Part shown: positions 12,228-24,200 of the stretch, one piece after another | How positions within the stretch are numbered: position 1 is the stretch's first letter | How the letters are laid out: every line of letters starts with the position of its first letter | Assembly (NCBI RefSeq): GCF_024362695.1 | Contig: NC_065408.1 | Coordinates: forward strand, 7,316,001-7,380,000 | Length of the DNA stretch: 64,000 bases | Direction: 5' to 3' | DNA from: Pectinophora gossypiella | Taxonomy: Eukaryota; Arthropoda; Insecta; Lepidoptera; Gelechiidae | Program-made: the position numbers and the translations under genes | The notes under the pieces: generated by a model | The model's database searches: none | What the model was told of the DNA's origin: nothing | What the model saw: the letters and a program-made list of their open reading frames with translations, nothing else

Positions 12228-15200
12228 TTACTCTTCATCGACCTCGTCGTCTGTCGTGAACTCACTCTCGTTGCCTCCCTGCGGAACAACATAGTATAAT
12301 TAGATAACGCCAGACACACATCAATATTTATTGGCCCGCTTCAGCGTGACTTATAACTCCTTCCTCTTTAATAAAACTATATTTGCAAATAACTCCCACG
12401 CATAGAACATTTTTGATCGGATTATCAAGGACAGTCAACTTTCGTTGACACAATTTTTTTTTATAGATTATCGGTGATAATGAGGAACTTTCCAGGTTAC
12501 ATTCCCAAAGAAATATAGATGGCGCTGTTCAGATTTAACGTGATAATTACCTATTTTCAAATTCAAATACGTTTAATGAAAGAAAACTTAATGGTGCTAA
12601 TTCCTGTAAATACCAACCAATTTTATTTTAAGTTATATCTGTCATTTTCTTATCCGCCGAAAAGGAAAGGGACGGGTAATCGACAAGCATAAAATTTATG
12701 GAACACACGTCAATTTTAATCACAAATCTAAACCAACCGTCTAAAAATTTTACATCAGTCAATAACCCGACACAGTTAAGTAGACAGCACGTCAAACGGA
12801 TTTTAATTCGCCCGGGTACCTTTTTGATTCGCCCGGGTTATTCATTCATTTACTCATTCTTCCTAAAATTAAGAGCTGTGAATCATCCGTCCCTTTCCTT
12901 TTCGACGGATATGAAAATGACGGATATAACTTAAAATAAAATTAGGCGGTGTCTGCAGGAATCGGGGCCAATAGCTAGCTTACTTAGCTATAATAATTTT
13001 TAAATACCAACCTCATTGCTCGGGGTACATAATTGTTCAAAAATATTATGTAATAGCAGAGGCATATATAAAAAATATTTTTTGCTTAATATTTGTATCA
13101 GATACGTATAGAAACATGTTGCTACCTATATTGCTTCACTTTATTTTGATCAGAATGATAATCGGCGGAAGATGTGTTGTGCCTGGGTGTAATAACAAGG
13201 GTCATCATTTTATACCCAACAACAAAGATAGAAGTTACTTATGTCTGTTATCCATGAAATTAGAAGGTTAAACGAAGGCAAATCTGTACAGCGTTATTTG
13301 TATTTTTTTTAGGGTTCCGTAGCCAAATGGCAAAAACGGAACCCTTATGGATTCGTCATGTCTGTCTGTCCGTCCGTATGTTACAGTCACATTTTTGAAG
13401 AGCTATACTGTTGAAACTTGGTAAGTAGATGTTTTCTGTGAACCGCATTAATATTTTCACACAAAAATAGAAAAAAAAGACAATCAATTTTGGGGGTTGC
13501 CCATACTTAGAACTGAAACTCAAAATTTTTTGGCCGCCATTTGCCATGTACCTAGTTAAGAGTCTATAATTATTTCTTTTTATTTTGGTGCAATAAAGTA
13601 TATTTGTATGTGTATTATTACAATATACATTACCATGCAAACTTCCACCGAAAATTTGTCTTTAAAATTGGTCTGAACGAGAGAACTTAATAAAGTACTT
13701 TTTTTTAATACATCGTAAATCGTAAACCGCAATTTACATTAAAACATCGATCAAAGTTACAACGAACTACAACAACTTTTATATTATGTTACTTGCTGCT
13801 ACGGAACCCTTCATAGGCGAGTCAGACTCGAACTTGGCCGCTTTTATTTTTTGGGGAACGTAGCCTAGAACTCACAACACTTCTCTTGTTTTCTCTACAT
13901 TCATCAATTGTCTTACTCAACCTATCAAAAACGTGTTGAAAAAGGGTAATTGATAGGAAATGTGACTGACCTGGTCATTGTTGTCGGAGTCGGAGTCGCT
14001 GAGGTCCCACTGCGGGTGCTCGGCCGGTACTGCCGCCGCCTCCTTCACGTCCAGCTTCATGTCTTGCTGCTGGTCCATGCCGATGTACGAGTCTAAAGAA
14101 TAATAATAATTTTACAGCCCAACACCAACAGTTTAATTCGGATAAAGCTCGATGAAACGCGGTGATGCCAAGATTCACTACATCGAAGCAATTCATCTAA
14201 AAAAACAATATTTGGGTGAATATCAAAATGTGCCAAGTTTGGTGGTGGATGTTTTCGTGAAGAATTGGAAAAAAAGGATAGTTCTACCTACGAGGAACAA
14301 GTTACCTCGCTGCTAGAACTATCCTTTATCATGTCGGAACCCAATTTTTCACGAAAACATAATATGAAAATTCGCCACCAAACTTGACACATTTTGATAT
14401 TCACCCATTTATTTTTGAAATTTGTTGGCATTGCACACTTATTTTTATACGCGCAAATGTCAAATTGCAATATTGCTTTTTTAGATGAATTACACCTTTA
14501 CTTCGCCTTTTGGCAATACAGGGTGTTAGTAACACCGTAACTAATACTGATGGGAATGATTCAGACAACGATTTTGAGTTAATATCAAATGGAATTTTCC
14601 GTCGCAAAATTCTTATTTTTTTTGTATTTTTTAATATTATTTTCAATTCATAGGCATGTAGGTATATTTATCTATTTATTTAACAGTTTATTGTACACAG
14701 AACAGGATATAAAAAATATAATATATTTACCTGATCGCAAGCAGCAGGCGAGGGTGTAAAGGCCGGGCCAGCGCGGCGCCGTGAACCGCAGCTGCAGCTC
14801 GTGCGAGTCCACCAGCGCTGTCACATGCGCCGGCGCAGTCAGCAGCGTGTGCGACTTGCGGTCGCAGATGTAGCACCACCAGTACTCTTGCTTCTCCTAC
14901 GTCATTATAACAATCATTTAATTCGGGCGAAAACAATAAATACAACGTACAGAATAATAAAACACAACGTACACATATACAAATAAAAACTGTTATACCG
15001 TGCGCCATACCTCGCTGCAGACTCGGCCATAAAACGTGGGAACGGTCCCGCGAGAGCTTCGCTCCCTTTCGCACTCACGGGCCTTATGGTACTTTTTTAT
15101 AGTACTAAGTACTTCTCTCGTATGGGTTGTGTATGAAGTTGTGAGATAAATAACCGACGGTACTTCAGTAAATAGAAGCCGGGACCGACTGCTTAACATG

Positions 15201-18200
15201 CGTGCCTCCTCTTACTTTCGGACAATCGGGTAAACAGCCTGCAATTTTCTAACCAAACTATGCATTATAAAGTGTCTTTTGTAATAATGATGTCCCCACC
15301 GGGATTCGTACCCGGGACCTTCGGATCGCGAGCCCAACGCTCAACCTACACCACTGTAGGTACTTTCTTATTACTGATAGCCAAACTAACATAGTTGTTG
15401 TTTGTCACGCACCAAATGGTCTTACGCAACGCATGAGCGTGAACTATCACCACTACTACGCACACGTGTGTTGATAAGTACTAGTATAGTAAGTTATCGT
15501 GACTATCAAAAATAATTTAAAAAAAAAAACGGAAAAATAATCGGATAAACAGATTCATTCATGTCGCGTGTATCAATCAATCGCGTCCCATGCAGCGGCG
15601 ATATATGTGATTACTAATCAATCACTGTCATTTATAAAAGTAAATCAGTATATTTTTTTATAACTAGATCATTTATCGGCACGGTATTCGTTGTAATTTA
15701 GTGTATCATTTTCTGCTAAAGAATGTGTCCATCAATCCCGCGCAACACAACTTTAAAATACGTAACTAACGTTGATAACTCAAGAGTCGTGTACATACAC
15801 ACGGCATAGGTTTACTTTGGTGAACAGCCTCTGTGGTCTAGTGGTTAGAGCGTTAGGCTCAAGATCTGGAGGTCCGGGTTCGATTCCTGATGGGGACATT
15901 GTCGAAATCACTTTGTGAGACTGTCCTTTGTTTGGTAAGGGCTTTTCAGGCTTGAATCACCTGATTGTCCGAAAAAGTAAGATGATTCCGTGCTTCGGAA
16001 GGCACGTTAAGCCGTTGGTCCCGGCTATTAGCCGTAAAAACACGTCCACCAACCCGCAGTGGAGCAGCGTGGTGGTATGCTCCATACCCCCTCCGGTTGA
16101 TTGAGGGGAGGCCTGTGCCCAGCAGTGGGACGTATATAGGCAGTTTATGTATGTTATGTAGGTTTACTTTAAAAGAAATGAAAATGAAAAATAACATAAG
16201 AGAGACGACATAAACACACATAGGCTTTCAAAAAGTATACGAAACAAAGCACTTACAAGTGGGAAGTACGGACAATGCACGGGGTGTGAGCTCTTGGACC
16301 GTCCCTCAAGCCTCTCGCGCTTCTGCAGCCGCTTTTGGAACTTGTCCCACTGGTCGTCGTCGTCGTCCGCCGCCGACGACTTGTCGCGCGACTCGTCCTC
16401 CGACCCCGAGCTGTGTGACCCCGACGACTCTGACTCCACATCTGAGTCCTCACCTATTAATATTGCCATTTATTTATTTATTTATTTATTTATATTGTTG
16501 GTTAAGACAGTCAATAATTGTATAGAAGGATCGTTAAAGATAATGTTAAGATCCTAAATCAACCCAACGGCGTTTGCACAATTTCGCTATCGACCCCGGC
16601 GCGATAAATTTCAGCTGCGGATTAAGATAAGATATTTATTGCATTCCTGATGTTTTACAGAGGTCTTAAAAATAAAAGAAAGTCCAAGTAATTCCATCCA
16701 AAAGACGCAGCGAATGCCGTCCACGTAGAACGACGTACGGCTACTGGTCGAAGCTCGCGGTATTTATCGCGCCACACGCGATGAAGTAACTGTGCAAACA
16801 CCGCAGATGCATTGTAGTTTATATAATAGTCTTATAAACTTGCCATAAAGACAATCGTTAAGCTTACCCTCTTCTTTATCATTTTCTTTCTTCTTTGGTT
16901 CTTTTGTTTTCTTGGTATCGTTGGCGGGCGGCGGCGGCGTGGCGTTGGCGGGTGCGGGCTTCGCCACTTGCTTAGCGGGCGCCTATAAAATTAGAATCAT
17001 TTATTTAATGTAATTATCAAGGATAAACTTGTTGAAGGTAAATTTTTCATTGTTTTTAGTCTACGCCATAACGCACGGTGTTATGACTGCCGAAGAGGTG
17101 AAACAGCAACATATCTTTTGATGAATGAGGTATACAATATGGTCAGTAGGTCTCACAGAATAACGCTGAGTGGTCCTTTTACTCGAGACACCACCCACTA
17201 CAGACGAGTAAGCCGACATAACATTTAGGAATAAGTTTTTGTTTTTTTATTATTATTATTTATACCTTATATATAGAGGGTGTTAGTGACATCGTAAATA
17301 AACTTTGAAGGATGATTCAGACCATGATTCCGAGTTGATATAAAGTGGAATATTCCGTCGCAAAAGTATGGATCGGAAAATAAATAAAAAAAACACAAAA
17401 ATAATCATGAATTTTTTGACAGGAAATTCCACTTGATATCAACTCAGAATCATGGTCCGAATCATCCCCCTCAGTATTCGTTACGGTGTCACTAACACCC
17501 ATACCTACTTGTATGGCTACCGTATGTACTTGTACGGGGTGTAAGTGACATCGTAGCGAATACTGAGAGGGATGATTCAGCTGATTATTCTGAGTTAATA
17601 TCAAGTGGAATTTTTCATCGCAAAAGTATAGAATTGGAAATAATTAACAAAAACTAAAAAAAAAACATGAATTTTGCGACAGAAAATTCCACTTGATATT
17701 AACCCAGAATCAGGGTCTGAATCATCCCCCTGAGTATTCGTTACGATGTCACTAACTAATGTTACGATGTATTTATATCACCTATGGTTAGCCATTTAGT
17801 TGTTAGTTTTATGTCTGTCCTGTATTATTGTAATCCGTGTCTGTGATGTCCTAAAATAATAAATGTTTCTTTCTTTCTAATATATTTTCATTTATGAAGA
17901 AACACACACTATGTATTTTTACCTTCGCCTTTCCCTTCTTCGCGGGCCGCTTGGCCTGCTTCATCCACACTGGCCGCTTGAACGTCTCCTTCTTGTCGTT
18001 CTTGTCATTCTTCTCTGCTTTATCGTTGTCTCCCTTTTCTGCATTCTCGCCGCCCTCTTCTTCTTCTCTGTGAAGAACATGTTGTACCTTAGTAACATAT
18101 AGGTATGACTTGTAATAAGGATAAGAAAATAAATGTATTTTTAAATAATAAGTTTTAAAAAGCACAGATATAATAGATTTTATCCTGAAGAAATTGACAG

Positions 18201-21200
18201 TCACCATTTGTATTCCAGAAGCGACTGACATTAACTTTAACCTATTATAACATAACACAACCTCACGATAACGGCCTCCGTGGTCCAGTGGTTGAGCGTT
18301 GTGCTCACGATCTGGAGGTCCTGGGTTCGATTCCCAGTGGGGACATATCACAAAAATTACTTTGTGGTCCCTAGTTTGGTTAGGACATTACAGGCTGATC
18401 ACCTGATTGTCCGAAAGTAAGACGATCCGTGCTTCGGAAGGCACGTTAAGCCGTTGGTCCCGGTTACTACTTACTGTGTAAGTACGTAGTCGTTATAAAT
18501 GAGTCATGTCAGGGGCCTTTGGCGGCTCAATAGTAACCCTGACACCAGGGTTGATGAGGTTGGTAATTCGCCTCACAACCCACACGATAGAAGAAGAAGA
18601 CCTCACGATTATATCCCGATTGGGGTAATCAGAGATACATCCATCGCAAGATGAACTAAGTGGCCATACCTCACCGAGCTTTCTGTGGGACGAAGGTGAT
18701 AGGTGCGCCTTTTCGCCGTCTATAACGGTCGAGCCAACTGGGTTACTGAAAACTGCACTTAGATAAGTTAATAACTCATTGGTGCAAGTCCGGTACTGGT
18801 GTTCTCCCCTTTTGAGAAGCAATCCGATGTACCACAGGGTGACTGTGGTTATTAAAAAAAGTACTGTATACTCACTTAATTTCCTTTTCTTTTATAGTAG
18901 TATCCCCAAATAGTTCCCTCATGTTCGTCCTTCGCAGGAACACTGTTACTGTGACTATGGCCCCCGCCGTTACCACTGTAGAGTTCTCGTCGTCGATTAC
19001 TAAAACATATCATATTAACATCAGACGTGAACGAATATCTTCTAGGATTGCCTTATATTCGAATGATGCACTCGTGTACGAGGAAGCAAAATAACTCAAA
19101 CTCTTTTAGCGAATACTTTTGGCGCATTGTATCGTGTTTTGCGTGTTAATAACACGGTGATAATAAGTAGGTAGTTTGCAAGTGTTTTTGAGAGTGCATT
19201 TTGAGAGTAGTATTTTTTGTTTCTTTCGCACTAGGCTGAACTATATATTTCTGTCTTGCCATCATACGCGCCGTGCTAAAGGAAGTCAATCATTACCGTA
19301 AACGCAAAAATATCCCACAATCTTTTACCTTTTTGAAAATATCCATTTAGATTTAGAACTCATGTATGTCGCATACTTACCCAAGTCCTAACTGGATATT
19401 TGCAAAAAGGCAAAAGATTTTAGGATATTTTTGCGTTCACGGTAATGATATAGACCACTGGTGTTCCAAGAGCTCATGAGGAGCTCGGTGGCGCAGCGGT
19501 TAACGTGCTCGGTCTGCGATTGTTGAAGTTAAGCAACTTTCGCAAAGGCCGTTCATAGGATGGGTGACCACAAAAAAAAAACATCTCGAGCTCCTCCGTG
19601 CTTCGGAAGGCACGTTAAGCCGGTGGTCCCGGCTGCATTAGCAGTCGTTAATAACCATCAATCCGCACTGGGCCCGCGTGATGGTTTAAGGCCCGTTCTC
19701 CCTATCCATCCATAGGGAAGGCCCGTACCCCAGCAGTGGGGACGTTAATGGGCTGATGATGATGATGTTCCAAGGGCGCGTAGACTGTCACCCTCCCACT
19801 CACCTTCTGTATTAACTTGGAAGTGTATATAGGGCATGTTCCCAAGTACTTTCATGAGGTCGTCATACTGCTTATCATTCAGGAATCGTAGAACCTGCCG
19901 CCTCTCCTCCCCTGGTAACTGGGCGAGCTGGAGCAGCGACTTGATGTGCTTCTTGCGGTTGGTGAAGTATTTGAGGTGGTCTTCTGTGATGTATGGCAAC
20001 TGGAGGAGAGGGGACTTGTACTCCCAAAGACCTTGGACTACCATCGGAGACAGCTTCATACAGTTTTCTATCGTCTCTATCGTCGGAAGACGTGGTACTG
20101 GAAGAAAAGAGTGCGTAAATATTATATAAGTTAAATAACTGGTGTTATAGATTGATTGCTAGTACATTTCATTAGCAGCTTTATATAAGTTTTTATATAT
20201 TTATTGGGTTTTATTTATGTAGGTAGTTTTTTTAAAGCCGCAAAACCGAATTTTCTCTTACAATCCTAACCCCATTGTTTAACTATTTTATCGGTTACGA
20301 GGTTACAGTCAGTGTTGGAATAATCTCCTACTCATTTTTTTTTATGAAATATACTACAATGGCCCCGATTCCTGCAGACACATTCTAATTTTATTTTAAG
20401 TTATACCCGTCATTTTCTTATCCGCCGAAAAGGAAAGGGACGGATGATTGACAACTGTTAATTTTAAAATTAAGGTGATTCGTTTTCCATACAAAAGTTG
20501 ATGCAGTGCTACAGGAAAACGGATAGAGGAATATTGTTATAAAACCGATAAATAGTAATATTTTGGTGTATTATTTTCGCAAACTAACAAAAATTTAGGG
20601 TCCGAATACGAGAAGTACCATATTTCAGACCCTCAATTTTGATCAATTCTACATTTGTAGTGGTGCAGATTACAGTGTATTTGCTGAGCGTGTAGAGGTG
20701 TCAATGTTAGTTTGTGTGCGTGATAGTTTTTTCTTTTCTAAAGGCTTTGACTACTTGACAAGTGTAATAGAATGTCAGTGACAATTTATAAAGAGATTTT
20801 GTATGAAGAGAATAAATATAAATAAAAAACTAAAAATACTACAATCTGAGAAAAGGAATATTGGAAAAATATTTTTGTAATAACGTATCTTATTTAAACA
20901 TTTTTTAAATAATGGGTAAATACCGTGTTTTAAAAGAGGACATATATTATAATAAAAAATCAATACATAAAATGAAATGGCTGTATGGGCATAGTTCCCT
21001 TTGCCTTACCCTTCGGGGAAAACCAAATCAAAAAAGAAGTTGTTGCATTTGCCGGCCTAAATAGTAGTCATTCATAATTAATTGTTTTTCCATCCAACAT
21101 ACAGATTTATTTATATTCTCTTTGCCGCGGACTTTTTGGTGGGACCGGGAACGGGAAGGTTGCTTTCTTCATTGAATAATCTAAATAATCAATACGAAGT

Positions 21201-24200
21201 GGTGTTTTGTGGTTAATGATCACATTAGTCGGAAAACATTCCCGATAGTATTAATTAAATCGGAATATTCAATAAACAAAGTGTACCTATCTATTTTCGC
21301 TTTGCGCCAACAAGCCGCTTACTTCGTTTGGGGTTCGGAGTAGGAGTCTGCTCCGAGGGTGGGGGCTTAGGTTTCATCATTTCATTAATCATCATCAAGA
21401 AAAAAAAACACAAGACATGGCTGTATGTTCATAGTTCCCTTTGCCTTGCCCTTTGGGAAAAAAATAAGATAAATTTTGAAATTCTTATGTATAATAAACA
21501 AACATCACAGACATCATGACAGGCTTTTTCGGCGGGAAACGGGAACGGGACAGTTGCTTTCTTCATTGAGTAATCTAAATAATTAATACGAAGTGGTGTT
21601 TTGTGGTTAATGATCGCATTAAGTTAGTCGGAAGACATTCGCGAGTGTTATTATATTGGAGTATTCAATAAACAAAGTGTATCTGCCTATTTTCGCTTCG
21701 TGCCGGGAAGCCGCTTCATAACTCAAAAGTTTATGCGGACTTTTGAGTTAATTCGTTTGGGGTTCGGAGTAGGAGTCTACTCCGAGGGTGGGGGCTTAGG
21801 TTTCATCATCATCACCTTTCATCATTTCATTAATCATCAAGAAAAAAAATACGTCAGACATGGCTGTATGGGCATAGTTCCCTTTGCCTTACCCTTCGGG
21901 GAAAACCAAAACTAAAAAAAAAAAAAGACATCATGACAGATCTAAAACTAAATAAAATCTTTTTTCTTTTTTCTATTTGACTTATTTATGAATTTTAATC
22001 AAGAAAACGTGATAATAAGTTCGACAGCAACCAGTTCAGGTCCCCGAAACAGCCCATTTCAGGCCGCGTATATATGGAAATACTACTTCAATACGTCCCA
22101 GCCTCGTCTTTTTTAACGTCCTCGTTATAAAAAGACGTCCTAACCTGAACTAACTAACCTAACAATAAACACCACGCGTAAATATATGTCCAGAAATGCG
22201 CTGTGAGTCGTCTGGACTGGGCGCGAAAACAACATAGAATTCGATTAGGTGCTAAGTGTCCCGCATGCTATCACCAGCTGTCACTGACATACGTATGAAG
22301 TCCCGCGGATTTTATTGGAACTAAATGACAAGTCATAATAATTATATGCGGATACTGCGACATCAGCGCCGTGCTTGCGGGACGTCCTGAAGCGCTATTA
22401 CATCTTTCAAACGCGATGCGACAAAGTTTGAACCTACGCAATTTAGGAAAAATCTACCTTATTATTACTGTACTGTGATCGTTATTTGTAAAATCATACA
22501 ATACATATACACAATTCTTTATACACAATATAATTATTATGACATATTGTGGACTTTTCGGTATACCTACAAAAAAGGAACAATTCAACCATACGATGTT
22601 TTGTTATATCTCAATGGGCTCAGGCAGCGTTTTCGCCGAAAGCTCCAAGTCGGCTATATTTGTAACGATAATTATGTTTGACATTCATCATCATTTTTGA
22701 ACCATTTTATACAAAAAAAAATACTTGTATAAATTATAAACCCTAAAGCACGCCCATGAATCACTCTACTCATTGGTGAAAACCGTATGAAAATCCGTTC
22801 AGTAGTTTTTTAGTTAGCCGCATGTTCACTGATGCGATTAATGCCTGTTAGAATTTTACAAAATAAAAAATACGGAAATTACGGAAGGTACTTTAGTGCA
22901 AAGTAAATTATTGTATACTTAATTATAATATTATTGGTAAAAGTGATACTTTTTGAAAATTCCGTAACAAATAGACGGGTTCGCCAAATTCAATTGTAAA
23001 AAAAATACAAAAAGTAAAAACAATTAAAACATGCAGTTGGGTTTGAACCGTGAACCTTAAGAATGGCGGCTACTGCTTTACCAAATGCGCCATTTAGAAG
23101 TTAGAAGTAGACTTCAAATTATGCATCTCTTTTAATAGCTAACCTAGTTCGCATGTGTGTGTGACAGCTTCGTGTTTGTACACAAATTGAAATGACACCA
23201 ACTTTTGATGCAATGTTTCAATATGATATCTTCAGTAAATACTTCAAAATTGTAGCTTAACTTAAAGATAATGTATGTAAGATTTCGCCACCTAACATTT
23301 CACTGGGTCAGAACTCAACACTAAACGAATAAATGGAAAAAAATACGAAAACTGCAGAAGTAACGCCATCTACTGACGCAGCGTTACCTAGCTGACTGAA
23401 ACACATCACCTTAATGAATAATCCCGGCGAATAAAATAGGCATCTCGCTTATATGGGATCCGTTTGACGTTTGCTATCAACTTAATTCTGTCTGGTTATT
23501 GGCCAATAGAGGAGCTCAGTGGCGCAGCGGTAAACGCGCTCGGTCTGCGATTGTTGAAGTGAAGCAACTTTCGCAAAGGCCGGTCATAGGTGACCGGCCA
23601 ACACAATCGTAGACCGAGCGCGTTTACCGCTGCGCCACCGAGCTCCTCTATTGGCCAATAACCAGACAGAATTAGGTCATACATCCTAATGTGTGACCAC
23701 AAAAAAAATGTTTTCATCTCGAGCTCCTCCGTGCCTCGGAAGCCAAGTTAAGACGTTGGTCCCGGCTGCATTAGCAGTCGTTAATAATCATCAACCCGCA
23801 CAGGGCCCGCGTGATGGTTTAAGGCCCGATCTCCCTATCCATCCATAAGGAAGGCCCTTAACCCAGCAGTGGGGACGTTAATGGGCTGATAATGATGACG
23901 ATTGGCCAATATAAAATTAAGGAAGATTTTTAAATTTCTGCCTAAATTGTCGTGTTTTCCATATATTTTATGTCTGTCGATTACCCGTCCCTTTCGTTTT
24001 CGGTGGATAAGAAAATGACAGGTATAACTTAAGATAAACTTAGATGGTGTGTACTGGTACCAGCACCATTAACAATCATTACTCGATGACGTTATTGTAC
24101 TACAAATTCATTAATTTGGATCTGCTTAATAATGGCAAGGTTCTGCATAATTTGAGTTGATTACGCAAACCGATTCACAGGTTGATAAATAATCAATAAG

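Larger units (their letters stand above)
20357..24058. mobile_element. MITE family 1, copy b, split by nested insertions
   Basis: The left part (20357-20469) carries the family-1 arm (AAGTTATACCCGTCATTTTC, CCGCCGAAAAGGAAAGGGAC). The right part resumes at 23415 and ends with the mirrored arm (ACAGGTATAACTTAAGATAA). Between them lie a 2.9 kb TTAA-flanked element (20474-23410) and, further right, a SINE (23509-23900). Compared with copy c at 25041-25394 the two parts join cleanly when both inserts are removed. Confidence 0.7.

Noticed and set aside
15830..15905. Apparent tRNA gene
   Set aside because: A/B boxes belong to a SINE head with a body and target duplications; the acceptor stem does not close as in a tRNA gene.
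16259..16557. Serine/threonine-rich plus-strand frames
   Set aside because: Antisense of SEC63 exon 10, an acidic/serine-rich coding exon.
17851..18351. 166-codon minus-strand frame
   Set aside because: It is SEC63 exon 8 (18067-17923) read through its introns and the SINE at 18270; splice sites and phase show the true exon.
21328..21915. Glycine-rich small proteins encoded twice
   Set aside because: Identical because they lie in the ~441-bp tandem repeat; no evidence of translation.
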